From: VAXT01 sp963794605
GTDB taxonomy: Bacteria > Actinomycetota > Thermoleophilia > Gaiellales > Gaiellaceae
DNA: 64,000 bases
Assembly: GCA_963794605.1 (NCBI GenBank)
Contig: CAWCEN010000003.1
Coordinates: 372,001 to 436,000 of the forward strand
Reading direction: 5' to 3'
Of this stretch, positions 32,758 to 41,884 are shown piece after piece (within the stretch, counting starts at the first letter, position 1; each line of letters opens with the position of its first letter). Made by a program: the position numbers and the translations under genes. The notes beneath the pieces are model-generated. The model had not been told where the DNA came from and searched no databases. It saw only the letters and a list, made by a program, of their open reading frames with translations.

Positions 32758-34776
32758 ATGTCTCACGACACCGACAAGCTCATCCGTCAGCTCTCGCTCG
32801 TGGCGTTTCTCATGGCCGAGCGTCGTCCGCTGACGGCGAGGGACGTGAAACAGAACGTCGAGGGCTACCAGGAGATGTCGGATGAGGCGTTCGCGCGGCG
32901 CTTCTACTCGGATCGCGCCGAGCTCCTCGCTCTCGGCGTCCCGCTCGACTCGCAGCGCGACGAGTTCACCGGGGAGGAGCTGTACCGCCTGAGCTCGGAG
33001 CGCTACTTCCTGCCGCCGCTCGAGTTGACCGACGAGGAGCTCGCGGCGCTGCAGACCTGTCTCTACCTGCTCGAGGGCCAGTTCGCCTACGCCGAACCGC
33101 TGCGGCTCGCCCTCCAGAACCTCGCGCTCGGCCGCCCAGGGCTCGAGGGGGCGCCGACGGAGACCGCACGCGCTGTCGAGCTGCACGACCCCGGTTACTC
33201 GCCCGAGCTACCCGGCCGCCTCGCGAAGCTCGAGGGCGCGATCTCGAAGAACCGGACGCTGAAGTTCGAGTACTGGTCGATCATGCGCCAGGAGCAGCGG
33301 GAGCGCACCGTCAACCCCTACGCACTGCTCTTCGACCGCGGCCAGTGGTACGTCGTGGGCCTCGACCTCGACGACGACCGGATCAAGACGTTCCGCGTGT
33401 CGCGGATCCGAGGCGAGATCCGGCTCGCAACGCGACGCGAGCGCGACTTCCGCCTGACCGAGGGCTTCGACGCCGAGAAATACCGCCAGGGCCCGCCGTG
33501 GCAGGTCGGCGAGGAAAAGGGCGAGGCCCAGATCGAGGTCGCCGGCGACACCGCCTGGTGGGTCGATCGCCTGTTCGGGCGCCACGGCCGGATCGAGGAC
33601 GGCGTCTTCATCACGAACTACTCCGACCTCGGACAGCTCTCGTCCTGGATCCTGCGCCAGGACGGGCGCGCAGTGCCGCTCGCGCCCCCGGAGCTCCGGC
33701 GGCAGGTGCGCGCGGATCTGGACCTCGTGGAGAAACGCCACGCCGGCAAACCGCCGAGGATCGCAGCCGAGGCAGCCGAGGCGGCAGCCGCCGACGAGGA
33801 GGAACGACCGGCGAGTCCCGTCCCGCCGGAGCGCTTCGGGCTCCTCCAGGCGCTCCTCGCGTATCTCCTCGACCGCTGCGGAGACGACACGCGTGCGGTA
33901 ATCCCCGCCGCGGACATCAGCGCGCGCTTCAACATCCCGCCCGAGTCGCTCGAGGAGCATCTCCAGCTCCTGAACCTCGTCAACTTCGGGGGCGGCTGCT
34001 ACGCCGTCTACACCGAGCTCCACGGCGACCAGGTGCAGGTCGAGAAGGAGCTCTTCGGCGACACGTTCCGCTCGCCGCCTCGGCTGACGCCACTCGAAGC
34101 GCGTGCGATCAGGCTCGCGCTCGAGTTCGTGGGACCGATGATCGCCGCGGACGCGCACACGCCGCTCGAGCGCGTCCGCCAGAAGCTCGAGGAGACCTTT
34201 GGCGAGTTCGACCTCGGCCAAGCCGCGGAGCCACGGTCGGCACGGGCCGAGGAAAAGCTCGTCGCAACGCTCAGCGAAGGCCTCCGGCAGCACCGCGTTG
34301 TCGAGATCGAGTACCAGAAGGAGGGCGAGGACACGCTCTCGACGAGGCTCGTCGAGCCGCACGTCATCGAACGACAGCTTCCGTTTTGGTACGTCCACAC
34401 GTGGGACCGGACGCGGGACGCGCAGCGCTCGTTCCGGCTCGACCGGATGCGCAGCGCGCGCTTGCAGCGAGAGACCTTCGAGCCGCGCGAGGGCTTCCGG
34501 CCCGACCACCTGGGCAGTGCCGGAGTTGTCGCGCGGATCTGGTACTCGAAGCGAATCGCGCGCTGGAAGGCCGAGGAGGGCGCGCGGCTGCTCTCGGACG
34601 ACGCAGCGCTTGCCGACAAGGCCGTCGGCAGCGAGGAATGGCTCGTGGGCGAGATCCTCGCCGACCGCGGCGAGGCAGTCCTGCTCGAGCCGGACGACCT
34701 GCGCAAGCAGATCGCCGGCCGCGCGAAGGCCCTCGCTCGCGAGCTGCGAGTCAGCCGGGTCGCCGCGAAGGCCTGA
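32758..34776 (+). CDS. Tandem WYL-domain transcriptional regulator (PafB-PafC fusion-like)
   Basis: The 672-residue protein has two winged-helix-WYL modules: residues about 8-70 (LIRQLSLVAFLMAERRPLTA, first winged helix) with a WYL domain near 170-270 (WYVVGLDLDDDRIKTFRVSR), then a second winged helix (about 340-400) and WYL domain (about 480-600, WYVHTWDRTRDAQRSFRLDR). PafB and PafC are two such proteins that activate DNA-damage genes in actinobacteria; here one chain holds both. The ATG at 32758 has a GGCGGAG ribosome site, excluding an ATG at 32662. Confidence 0.88.
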   Translation: MSHDTDKLIRQLSLVAFLMAERRPLTARDVKQNVEGYQEMSDEAFARRFYSDRAELLALGVPLDSQRDEFTGEELYRLSSERYFLPPLELTDEELAALQTCLYLLEGQFAYAEPLRLALQNLALGRPGLEGAPTETARAVELHDPGYSPELPGRLAKLEGAISKNRTLKFEYWSIMRQEQRERTVNPYALLFDRGQWYVVGLDLDDDRIKTFRVSRIRGEIRLATRRERDFRLTEGFDAEKYRQGPPWQVGEEKGEAQIEVAGDTAWWVDRLFGRHGRIEDGVFITNYSDLGQLSSWILRQDGRAVPLAPPELRRQVRADLDLVEKRHAGKPPRIAAEAAEAAAADEEERPASPVPPERFGLLQALLAYLLDRCGDDTRAVIPAADISARFNIPPESLEEHLQLLNLVNFGGGCYAVYTELHGDQVQVEKELFGDTFRSPPRLTPLEARAIRLALEFVGPMIAADAHTPLERVRQKLEETFGEFDLGQAAEPRSARAEEKLVATLSEGLRQHRVVEIEYQKEGEDTLSTRLVEPHVIERQLPFWYVHTWDRTRDAQRSFRLDRMRSARLQRETFEPREGFRPDHLGSAGVVARIWYSKRIARWKAEEGARLLSDDAALADKAVGSEEWLVGEILADRGEAVLLEPDDLRKQIAGRAKALARELRVSRVAAKA

Positions 34777-36579
34777 TCAGGGGCTGTCGAACGGCAGCTC
34801 GAGCGCGAACGCGGCGCCGCGGCCGTCCCTGGAACGGACCTCGAGGGAGCCCCCGTGCGCATGTGCAATCGACCGCGCGATGAAGAGGCCGAGCCCCGTC
34901 CCCGGCTTCGCGTGCTCACCCGTCACGCGTCCGAACTTCTCGAAGATCAGCGCCTGGTGCTCCGGGGCGATCCCTGGACCGCTGTCGCGCACCTCGACGC
35001 TGATCCGACCGTTCTCTGCGAGCGCCTCGACCTCGACCGCCTCGCCCGCGGGCGAGTACTTGACCGCGTTTTCGAGCAGATTCGTCAGCACCTGGCGCAA
35101 CCGGTCTCGGTCGCCCCGGACGAGCGGCAGCGGCCGACGGATGTGTGACCGGATCGTGACCTCGTCCTGACCCGTTTCCGCGGCGGCGGCGGATTCCTGG
35201 ACGAGCTCGGCGACGTCGACATCCGTGAACGAGTAGCTGAACTGGCCCGACTCGATCCTCGACGTGTCCAGGACATCCGTGACGAGGTCGGCGAGGCGGT
35301 TCGTCTCGTGGTCGATGAGCGCGAGGAACGACTCACGCTGCTCGGGCGTCAGCTCACGCCAGCGCCGCCGCAGCGTCTTGGCTGAGCCGATCACCGCGGA
35401 CATCGGGCTCCGCAGCTCGTGCGAGACGAGCGCGACGAAGTCGGCCCGCAGCGCCGAGAGACGGCGGAGCTCCTCGACGGTGGCCCGTTCGGCCTCGTAG
35501 GCACGGATGTTCTGGACCGTGCTGCCGAGGAACCGCCCGAGCAGCGAGACGAACTCGATCTCGTCCCGCGTGAACGAGCTCGGTTGCTTGCGGACGAGCG
35601 AGATCATCCCGACGCTGCGTGGTCCGACGATCAGCGGCGCCGCCAGCCGGCAGTGGAGGCCGAGCTCGACGAAGTCCTCTTCCTCGGGATACCTGACGTC
35701 GCGCATGTCCTCCCGGTAGACGACCTGCCCGCCGGTCGTCACCTCGTGGAGCAGCGAGCCGATTACCGGCCGTTGGGTGCCCGCAGGAAAGACCGATTGC
35801 GCAGCTGCCCCGGCCGCCGCAATCACGCGTGCGGAGCCGTCGTCGGCGAGGATGATGGCCGTCCGGTCGAAGGGGATCACGCCGCGCAGCTCGCGGATGA
35901 ACGCGGCGAACGCCTCCTCGATCTCGAGCGACGACCCGAGCGCTCGTGCGCAGCGGTTCGTCGCGTCGAGCAGGTCGACCCGGCGGCCGAGCTGGTCGCG
36001 GAGCCCCTCCGCCTCGGCTGCGCGCTCGTGCGCGACCGACGTCTCCTGCGCGAGCCTGTTCACGAGCCACCCCACGACCGCGCCGACCGCGAGCTGAAGC
36101 CCGAACGGCACGGTGATGGACTGGAGCCGAAAGTCCGAGGGCGTGAAGTGGTCACTTCGCCACCACTCGATCCCGACGAGCATTGGGATCTGCGCTATCG
36201 GCACCAACAGCCCGCCGCGCCGTCCGTAACGCAGCGCCGCCTCGAGGACCGGGAAGAAGAGCAGCGCCCGGATAGTGGGCATCCCTGTTTCGAACGTGAA
36301 GACGAGCGCGTAGGCCCAGATCACCGCCGTGTCGAACACGAGGCCCGCGAAGCAGACGGCAGGCTGGTACCTGCCGGAGACTTCACGCCGGCCGACCCAG
36401 AAGAAGACGCCTGCTCCGAGGGCGAGGATGCCCGTGACGATCCACGCCGCCGTTTCGTAGCTGCTCGAGGTGAAGTCCGTGACGAAAGCGACCTCGATCA
36501 CTGCCCACGGAACGGCGATCAGCCGGATGATCGAGATCCAGCGGTCCAGTTCCGAGCGGCGCTCTTGCTCCGGGCTCAT
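34777..36579 (-). CDS. Membrane sensor histidine kinase with GAF domain
   Basis: The 600-residue kinase has five or six membrane helices (about 15-180), a GAF-like domain (about 215-360, LLDATNRCARALGSSLEIEE, CRLAAPLIVGPRSVGMISLV), the H-box SHELRSPMSAVIG (about 384) and an HATPase domain (NLLENAVKYSP, DSGPGIAP, GTGLGLFIAR). The stimulus is unknown and no response regulator is adjacent. The ATG at 36577-36579 overlaps the queG stop, so it is cotranscribed with queG. A frame to 37047 only covers queG antisense frames. Confidence 0.9.
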   Translation of the reverse strand: MSPEQERRSELDRWISIIRLIAVPWAVIEVAFVTDFTSSSYETAAWIVTGILALGAGVFFWVGRREVSGRYQPAVCFAGLVFDTAVIWAYALVFTFETGMPTIRALLFFPVLEAALRYGRRGGLLVPIAQIPMLVGIEWWRSDHFTPSDFRLQSITVPFGLQLAVGAVVGWLVNRLAQETSVAHERAAEAEGLRDQLGRRVDLLDATNRCARALGSSLEIEEAFAAFIRELRGVIPFDRTAIILADDGSARVIAAAGAAAQSVFPAGTQRPVIGSLLHEVTTGGQVVYREDMRDVRYPEEEDFVELGLHCRLAAPLIVGPRSVGMISLVRKQPSSFTRDEIEFVSLLGRFLGSTVQNIRAYEAERATVEELRRLSALRADFVALVSHELRSPMSAVIGSAKTLRRRWRELTPEQRESFLALIDHETNRLADLVTDVLDTSRIESGQFSYSFTDVDVAELVQESAAAAETGQDEVTIRSHIRRPLPLVRGDRDRLRQVLTNLLENAVKYSPAGEAVEVEALAENGRISVEVRDSGPGIAPEHQALIFEKFGRVTGEHAKPGTGLGLFIARSIAHAHGGSLEVRSRDGRGAAFALELPFDSP

Positions 36580-37586
36580 GGCGCCTCGTCGAGGCGGTCG
36601 AGAGCCCACTCCGCGTGCTCGCGCAGGAGAGGATCGTCGTTCCGCGCGTACGCCTCGACTTGCGACCGCAGCTCGGGGTCGCGTGCGTTTCCGGCGGCGA
36701 CGAGTGCGTTGCGGCGCAGGTAGCGCGGATCTTTGCGGGGGAAGTACAGCCGTTCGTAGCGGCCGCGCAGCTCCTCGTCGCCGGCTTCGAGCCACTCGAC
36801 GAGCGACACGTGCGACTCGGCATCGGCGCGGAGAGGCTCGTCTTCCCGGCGTTTTTCGATTCCGCGGTTCCACGGGCAGACGTCCTGGCAGATGTCGCAG
36901 CCGTACACCTGGGCGCCGAGCTCCCCGCGGTACTCCTCGGGAATCGGGCCCGGCGCCTGAGTCCAGTAGGAGAGGCAGCGCGTCGAGTCGAGCGTCCCTG
37001 GCTCGTCGAGCGCTCCTGTCGGGCAGGCCTCGATGCAGAGCGTGCACGAGCCGCAGTCGAGCTCGAGCGGCGCGGACCGCTCGATCTCAGCCTCAGTGAC
37101 GAGCGTGCCGAGCACGACCCACGAGCCGTGGCGGCGCGTGATCAGCATCGTGTTCTTGCCGTAGAAGCCGACTCCCGCACGCACGGCGCCTTCGCGGTCG
37201 ACATGGTCGTTCTCGTCGACGAGCACGCGGTAGTCGCCGCCGAGCTTGCGGCCGAGCGAGTCGAGCTTCTCGCGGAGCTCCGAGTACGCGTCGAACCACG
37301 TGTAGCGCGGAAGGCGGCCGGCGCCCGGCTCCGGCTGGGACTCCGAGCCGTAGTAACAGAGAGCGGCGGAGACCACGGTGCGCGCGTTCGGCAGCAACGT
37401 CTCCGGGTGGCACGAGACCTCGGGCCGGGCCATCGTGAACCGCATGTCTGCAAAGAGCCCGCGCGCCCTGCGCTCGGCGATGTGACGCTCGGTCGCCTCG
37501 TAGCCCTCCGCGGGGGCCGCGCCGACGACGTCGATGCCCAGCTCGTCCGCGATCCTCTCCAATTCCGCAGTTGTCACACGAGACAT
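36576..37586 (-). CDS. queG: Epoxyqueuosine reductase QueG
   Basis: QueG, a cobalamin- and 4Fe-4S-dependent enzyme, reduces epoxyqueuosine in tRNA to queuosine. The 336-residue product has the cobalamin-binding N-terminal domain (GKNTMLITRRHGSWVVLGTL) and two ferredoxin clusters, CGSCTLCIEACPTGAL and CDICQDVCPWN, then a HEAT-like C-terminal tail (LRRNALVAAGNARDPELRSQ). Length is normal. QueA and Tgt at 12.4-14.4 kb supply the preceding steps. Confidence 0.95.
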   Translation of the reverse strand: MSRVTTAELERIADELGIDVVGAAPAEGYEATERHIAERRARGLFADMRFTMARPEVSCHPETLLPNARTVVSAALCYYGSESQPEPGAGRLPRYTWFDAYSELREKLDSLGRKLGGDYRVLVDENDHVDREGAVRAGVGFYGKNTMLITRRHGSWVVLGTLVTEAEIERSAPLELDCGSCTLCIEACPTGALDEPGTLDSTRCLSYWTQAPGPIPEEYRGELGAQVYGCDICQDVCPWNRGIEKRREDEPLRADAESHVSLVEWLEAGDEELRGRYERLYFPRKDPRYLRRNALVAAGNARDPELRSQVEAYARNDDPLLREHAEWALDRLDEAP

Positions 37587-37626
37587 TGTGCTTAGTAACG
37601 GTCTGTAACGTGGAAAGATCGCGCTC

Positions 37627-38595
37627 GTGAAGGCGATCCGTATCCACGAGGACGGCGGGCCCGACGTGCTCCGCTACGAGGACGCGCCCGATCCGGTGCC
37701 CGGCCCCGACGACGTGATGATCAGGCTGCGCGCCACATCGCTGAATCACATCGACCTCTGGGTGCGAAGCGGTCGCCCTTCCGCGCCGAAGCCACGGATC
37801 CTTGGTGCCGACGGCGCCGGGCTCGTCGAGAGCGGGCCAGGCTTCTCTCCTGGCGACCGCGTCGTCATGAACCCCGGTATCGACCACGGCGATCACGTCG
37901 CCGTCTACGGCGAGCACATGGACGGGACGGACGCGGAGCTCGTCGCAGTGCCTCGAGGGAATGTCTATCCGATCCCGGACGGGATGAGCTTCGAGGAAGC
38001 CGCGGCGTTCCCGCTCGTGTTCGTGACCGCGTACCGAATGCTCGTGACGCGGGCGCACCTCCAGGAGGGCGAAACCGTGTTGATCTGGGGGATCGGCGGC
38101 GGCGTCGCCACGGCGGCGAACACGCTTGCCCGCGCGCTCGGAGCGCGGACGATCGTCACCTCCTCGAGCGCGGACAAGCTCGCGCGGGTCGAGGCCGACG
38201 CCAAGGTCGACCACGCGAACGACGACGTCGTGCAAGCGGTGAAGGAGGCGACCGGCGGACGGGGCGCGGATGTAGTCGTCGAATCCGTCGGTGAGGCGAC
38301 GTGGCAGCGCACCCTCCAGGCGGCCGGCCACGGTGGAAGGATCACGGTCTGCGGTGCGACGACCGGTCCGAACCCGCCTGCCGCACTCCACCGCGTCTGG
38401 TGGAAGCAGCTCACGATCTTCGGCTCGACGATGGGAACGAAGGACGACTTCGACGGCGTCTACGAGCTCGTCGCGAGCGGCCGCGCGAAACCGCTGATCG
38501 ACGAAGTTCTTCCGCTCAGCGAAGCGCGCGCAGCCCACGAGCGACTGGAAGCCGGCGACCAGCTCGGCAAGATCGTGCTCACGATTCCCGCCTAG
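37627..38595 (+). CDS. Zinc-free MDR-family oxidoreductase (quinone oxidoreductase-like)
   Basis: The 322-residue protein is a medium-chain dehydrogenase/reductase: N-terminal GroES-like domain (DGGPDVLRYEDAPDPVPGP), then the NADPH-binding WGIGGGVATAANTLARAL and the conserved DVVVESVGEATWQRTL. The structural-zinc Cys cluster is missing, as in quinone oxidoreductases and enoyl reductases. It begins with GTG at 37627. The 3' end overlaps the convergent amidotransferase gene within a dispersed repeat. Confidence 0.88.
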   Translation: MKAIRIHEDGGPDVLRYEDAPDPVPGPDDVMIRLRATSLNHIDLWVRSGRPSAPKPRILGADGAGLVESGPGFSPGDRVVMNPGIDHGDHVAVYGEHMDGTDAELVAVPRGNVYPIPDGMSFEEAAAFPLVFVTAYRMLVTRAHLQEGETVLIWGIGGGVATAANTLARALGARTIVTSSSADKLARVEADAKVDHANDDVVQAVKEATGGRGADVVVESVGEATWQRTLQAAGHGGRITVCGATTGPNPPAALHRVWWKQLTIFGSTMGTKDDFDGVYELVASGRAKPLIDEVLPLSEARAAHERLEAGDQLGKIVLTIPA

Positions 38596-39361
38596 GCGTC
38601 GCCTGCGACGCCGTTTCAGGAGCTGACCGGTCGAGACGTTTCCGCGCAGCCCTATCCGCGCTGAGCCTGTACGCAGCCGCTTCCTCGACCAGCGCCGCGA
38701 AGAGCGCGTAGTCCTCGCCCTCCTCCGGGTGCCAGAGCACGCCGAGCGCGAAGCGGCGCGACGGATCCTCGACCGCCTCGATCGTCCCGTCCTCGGCCCA
38801 GGCGCTCTCGCGCAGCCCCTCGCCGACCCGCCCGAAGCCCTGGTGGTGCGACGACTTCACGGGCGCGCTCTCGCCCAGGATCGAGCCGAGCCGCGAGTCG
38901 GCACCGACCACCACCGTGTGGTCGGCCATCATTCCTTCCTCATGTCGATGGCGGTCGTGGCCGACGATCTCGGGTAGATGCTGTACGAGATCTCCTCCGC
39001 GGGCGACGTTCAGCACCTGGCTCCCGCGGCAGACGGCGAGCACCGGCATGTCCCGGCCCAGCGCGGCCTCGAGCAGCGCGAGCTCGGCGTTGTCGCGCTC
39101 GGGGCTGACCTCGTTCGTCTCCGGGTGGGCCTCGGCGCCATATGTCCCGGGATCGAGGTCGCCGCCGCCCGAGAAGATGATCCCGTCGAGCGCGTCGAGC
39201 GTCTCGACGATGCCGTCCTCGACGGGCGGAACGAGCAGCGGCCGCCCGCCCGCATGTGCCACCGCACGGACGTACGCGAGCGGGATGAACGCCGCGGGCT
39301 CCGTCCATGGGCCCCAGGTAGCCTTTTCGGCGTATGTGGTGATTCCGATCACCGGCCGCAT
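38579..39361 (-). CDS. Gamma-glutamyl-gamma-aminobutyrate hydrolase-like class I amidotransferase
   Basis: The 260-residue product is a PuuD-type (peptidase C26) class I glutamine amidotransferase: PVIGITTYAE start, nucleophile in LAVCRGSQVLNVARGGDLVQ, and the catalytic His-Glu pair in GVLWHPEEGE. It would release glutamate from gamma-glutamyl amides. A TATCGT box lies 6 nt before the ATG at 39361, again suggesting leaderless translation. The last 15 or so residues (PETASQATPRRES) are encoded by a copy of the B repeat, an oddity shared with no other domain of the family. Confidence 0.88.
   Translation of the reverse strand: MRPVIGITTYAEKATWGPWTEPAAFIPLAYVRAVAHAGGRPLLVPPVEDGIVETLDALDGIIFSGGGDLDPGTYGAEAHPETNEVSPERDNAELALLEAALGRDMPVLAVCRGSQVLNVARGGDLVQHLPEIVGHDRHRHEEGMMADHTVVVGADSRLGSILGESAPVKSSHHQGFGRVGEGLRESAWAEDGTIEAVEDPSRRFALGVLWHPEEGEDYALFAALVEEAAAYRLSADRAARKRLDRSAPETASQATPRRES
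38591..38638 (-). repeat. Dispersed hairpin repeat, copy B2 (short)
   Basis: The minus strand keeps CGTCTCGACCGGTCA, loses the middle hairpin seen in B1 and B3, and ends with GGCGTCGC-AG-GCGACGCC. It lies where the convergent oxidoreductase and amidotransferase genes overlap and encodes the end of both proteins. The stem positions differ from B3 by a paired A-T to G-C change. Confidence 0.7.
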
Positions 39362-39496
39362 GACCTGACGATACCCACTAACCAAGCCGTTTCGTGCACG
39401 TCCTAAAGCGAGCTATCGTGAGAGCTCGGGGTCAAAAGGATGGCCCCCTCTTGCGGCGCCGAAAAGGATCCCTGTCAACGGCGTGAATGGCCCAAC

Positions 39497-39862
39497 ATGC
39501 AAAGCCGCAAGACGATCCTGATTTGTGACGACGAGCCCGCGCTCCGCGAGCTGATCCGCGCGTCGATGGACGACGGCTACGAGTTCGCGGAGGCGAGCGA
39601 CGGGATCATCGCCATTGAGCTCGCGCATGAGCTCGCGCCTGACCTCGTCATCCTCGACCTCATGCTCCCGCGCCTGAGCGGTCTCGAGGTGCTCGCTCGC
39701 TTCAACGCGGACGACCGGCTGAAGGACGTCCCGGTGCTCGTTATCACCGCCTGGAACGAGACCCGCGAGGACGTGCTCGCGGCCGGCGCCGACGAGTTCG
39801 TCGCGAAGCCGTTCGACCCGGAGGACCTGCGGACCGCCGTAAAGAGGCTGGTAGCCGCATGA
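39497..39862 (+). CDS. Single-domain response regulator
   Basis: The 121-residue product is a receiver domain only: CDDEP acidic pair, phospho-acceptor Asp in VILDLMLPRLSG (about residue 53), Thr in VITAWNE and Lys in VAKPFDPEDL. With no output domain it probably passes signal by protein contact to the kinase encoded next (overlap 4 bp) or acts in a relay. A weakly folded 111-bp upstream region (39386-39496) contains GAGCT-N8-AGCTC but no recognised riboswitch. Confidence 0.92.
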   Translation: MQSRKTILICDDEPALRELIRASMDDGYEFAEASDGIIAIELAHELAPDLVILDLMLPRLSGLEVLARFNADDRLKDVPVLVITAWNETREDVLAAGADEFVAKPFDPEDLRTAVKRLVAA

Positions 39863-41388
39863 CCCGGTCACGATCGATCTCCCTCCGGGACCGGATGCTC
39901 GTGGCGAGTCTGCTCCTCGCAGCGATCGTCGCGAGCGTATTCGTCGCGCTCATCTTCGCCGTCTCAGCGGCGCGAACCGCGACAAGAGAAGAGACACGCT
40001 CAAAAAATGTCACGGCCGCGGCACTGCGGCTCGAAAAACTCGTCCTCGACGTCCAAACCGGGGTGCGTGGCTACGCCTTTACGCGCGACAAGCGCTTCCT
40101 CACCCCTTACAACGAAGCGGTTCGGGATCTACCCCAGCAAAGCAAGGTTTTCGAGTCACTCGTCTCCGACCAACCGACGCAGCGCCCACGGGCTCGAGCA
40201 CTGAACAGGGCCATCGTCGACTACGTCACCTACTACGCGGATCCCGTCGTGGGAATCATCTCGAGCCGTCAAGCGGCCAAGCTCGCTGCCAACACTGAAG
40301 GTAGGTTGCAGGCCGACGACATCCGGAAGCGGTTCAACAAATTCCTCGTCACGGAGGATGCTCTTTCTGACAGTCGGGAGCGTGCGGCAGCCGCAAAGAC
40401 GAGACACGCCATCGAGCTCGGAGTCGTAGGGATCGGGGGCTCGCTGATCCTGATTCTGCTCTTCGGCCTCTATCTCGCTCGAGTGATCGCCCTTCCTGTC
40501 AGTGAGGCGGCCGAGGGCGCGGGCAAACTTGCTGCTGGCGACCTTTCGATCCGCCTCAGCCAGAAGGGCCCAGGCGAGGTGGGCGAGCTGACGCGGAGCT
40601 TCAACGAGATGGCCGAGCGCCTCGAGCAGAATCACGACGAGCTGGAAGAGCAGACCGCCCAGCTAAGAGAGAGCGAGCGCCTGAAGTCGGACCTCGTCAA
40701 CACCGTCTCACACGAGCTCCGCACGCCTCTCTCGGGCGTCCTTGGGTTCACGAAGTTGCTGCTCACGCGGGAGTTCGACCCGGAAACGCGGCGCCACTAT
40801 CTTGGAATCGTCGACGCGCAGGCCCGCCGGCTCTCGGATCTACTCGACGACTTCCTCGACGTCCGCCGGATCGAAGAGGGCCGTTTCGAGCGCGCCCGCG
40901 AGCTCGTGGACATGGCGACTCTGCTGCGAGAAGAGGCCCAGCTCTACAGCCAGCAGAGCCCGAGGCACGAGGTTGCGCTCGAGATCGACCACGCGCCGCT
41001 GGCGGTGATGGGGAACCCCGACCGGCTGAGGCAGGTGATCGGGAATCTGATCTCGAACGCGATCAAGTACTCCCCGCAGGGCGGCGTCATCGAGGTCGTG
41101 GCCGAGCGCGACAACGGCTCGGTGCGCGTTGAGGTGCGAGACGACGGGATGGGCATCCCGCTCAGCCAGCAACCAAAAATATTTACGAAATTTTTCCGCG
41201 GAGACGCCGCTGCAAGCGGTATAACGGGCACGGGTCTCGGCCTTGCGGTGTCGCGGGATATCGTGGAGTCGCACGGGGGTCGGATCGGCTTCAACAGCGC
41301 CGAGGGCAAGGGGTCAACGTTCTTCGTCGAGCTCCCCGGAGTCAACGGGGTCAAGGATCGACAAGGACATGACGACGATCAGTCGTAG
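39859..41388 (+). CDS. Sensor histidine kinase with CHASE3 and HAMP domains
   Basis: The 509-residue kinase has an N-terminal membrane helix (about 13-36), a CHASE3-like extracytoplasmic sensor (about 45-180, DVQTGVRGYAFTRDKRFLTP is its signature), a second helix (about 187-208), HAMP, an H-box SHELRTPLSGVLG (about 286) and HATPase (NLISNAIKYSP, DDGMGIPL, GTGLGLAVSR). It overlaps the receiver gene by 4 bp, forming a two-component pair. The receiver lies upstream in the operon, unusual for transmitters of this kind but common for relay regulators. Confidence 0.92.
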   Translation: MTRSRSISLRDRMLVASLLLAAIVASVFVALIFAVSAARTATREETRSKNVTAAALRLEKLVLDVQTGVRGYAFTRDKRFLTPYNEAVRDLPQQSKVFESLVSDQPTQRPRARALNRAIVDYVTYYADPVVGIISSRQAAKLAANTEGRLQADDIRKRFNKFLVTEDALSDSRERAAAAKTRHAIELGVVGIGGSLILILLFGLYLARVIALPVSEAAEGAGKLAAGDLSIRLSQKGPGEVGELTRSFNEMAERLEQNHDELEEQTAQLRESERLKSDLVNTVSHELRTPLSGVLGFTKLLLTREFDPETRRHYLGIVDAQARRLSDLLDDFLDVRRIEEGRFERARELVDMATLLREEAQLYSQQSPRHEVALEIDHAPLAVMGNPDRLRQVIGNLISNAIKYSPQGGVIEVVAERDNGSVRVEVRDDGMGIPLSQQPKIFTKFFRGDAAASGITGTGLGLAVSRDIVESHGGRIGFNSAEGKGSTFFVELPGVNGVKDRQGHDDDQS

Positions 41389-41397
41389 AGGAGATCG

Positions 41398-41853
41398 ATG
41401 AAAAAGACACTATTCGTGCTTGCGGCCTTGGCGACGTTCGCCCTCGCTACGGGATCGGTCACGTTCGGCTCGGGAACGGTTGCCCCCGGCGTGATCCGGC
41501 TTACGACGAAGGAGATCAATCGCAACGTCGTCAATCGCGGCCCCTTGAGCCGCGGGCCCGGGGACGTCGTCGTGATCCGGACGCTGCTCTACAACAAGGG
41601 GATTCGAAGGGCGCCGATCGGTCAGTCGGACATGGTCTGCACATTCACGGGCAACCGCTCGCGGCAGTGCAACGGAACGTACTCCCTGCCACGCGGAAAG
41701 ATCATCGTGTCGGGCTCGGTTCGCTACTCGGAGTTCTACAAGCTCGCGATCGTGGGCGGAACCGATCTTTACGCCGACGTCCGGGGCTGGGAGACGGCCA
41801 CGCTCTACGCCCGCGGGCCGCGGAAAGAGATCCTGGTCTTCCGGCTCGTCTGA
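41398..41853 (+). CDS. Secreted allene-oxide-cyclase-like barrel protein
   Basis: The 151-residue product has a signal peptide (MKKTLFVLAALATFALATGS) and a mature beta-barrel with DVVVIRTLLYNKG and the segment VGGTDLYADVRGWETATLYA, the signature of the allene oxide cyclase/dirigent calycin-like fold found in many actinobacterial secreted proteins. No enzyme activity is implied. A GAGGAG ribosome site precedes the ATG, 9 bp after the kinase stop, so it is the third gene of that operon. Confidence 0.8.
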   Translation: MKKTLFVLAALATFALATGSVTFGSGTVAPGVIRLTTKEINRNVVNRGPLSRGPGDVVVIRTLLYNKGIRRAPIGQSDMVCTFTGNRSRQCNGTYSLPRGKIIVSGSVRYSEFYKLAIVGGTDLYADVRGWETATLYARGPRKEILVFRLV

Positions 41854-41884
41854 CTCGCGCCGAACCTGAAAGAATCGCCTGGCC

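Noticed and set aside
36580..37047. N-terminal extension of the GAF-domain kinase
   Set aside because: It overlaps conserved queG sequence and is Arg-rich; the ATG at 36577-36579 overlaps the queG stop as expected.
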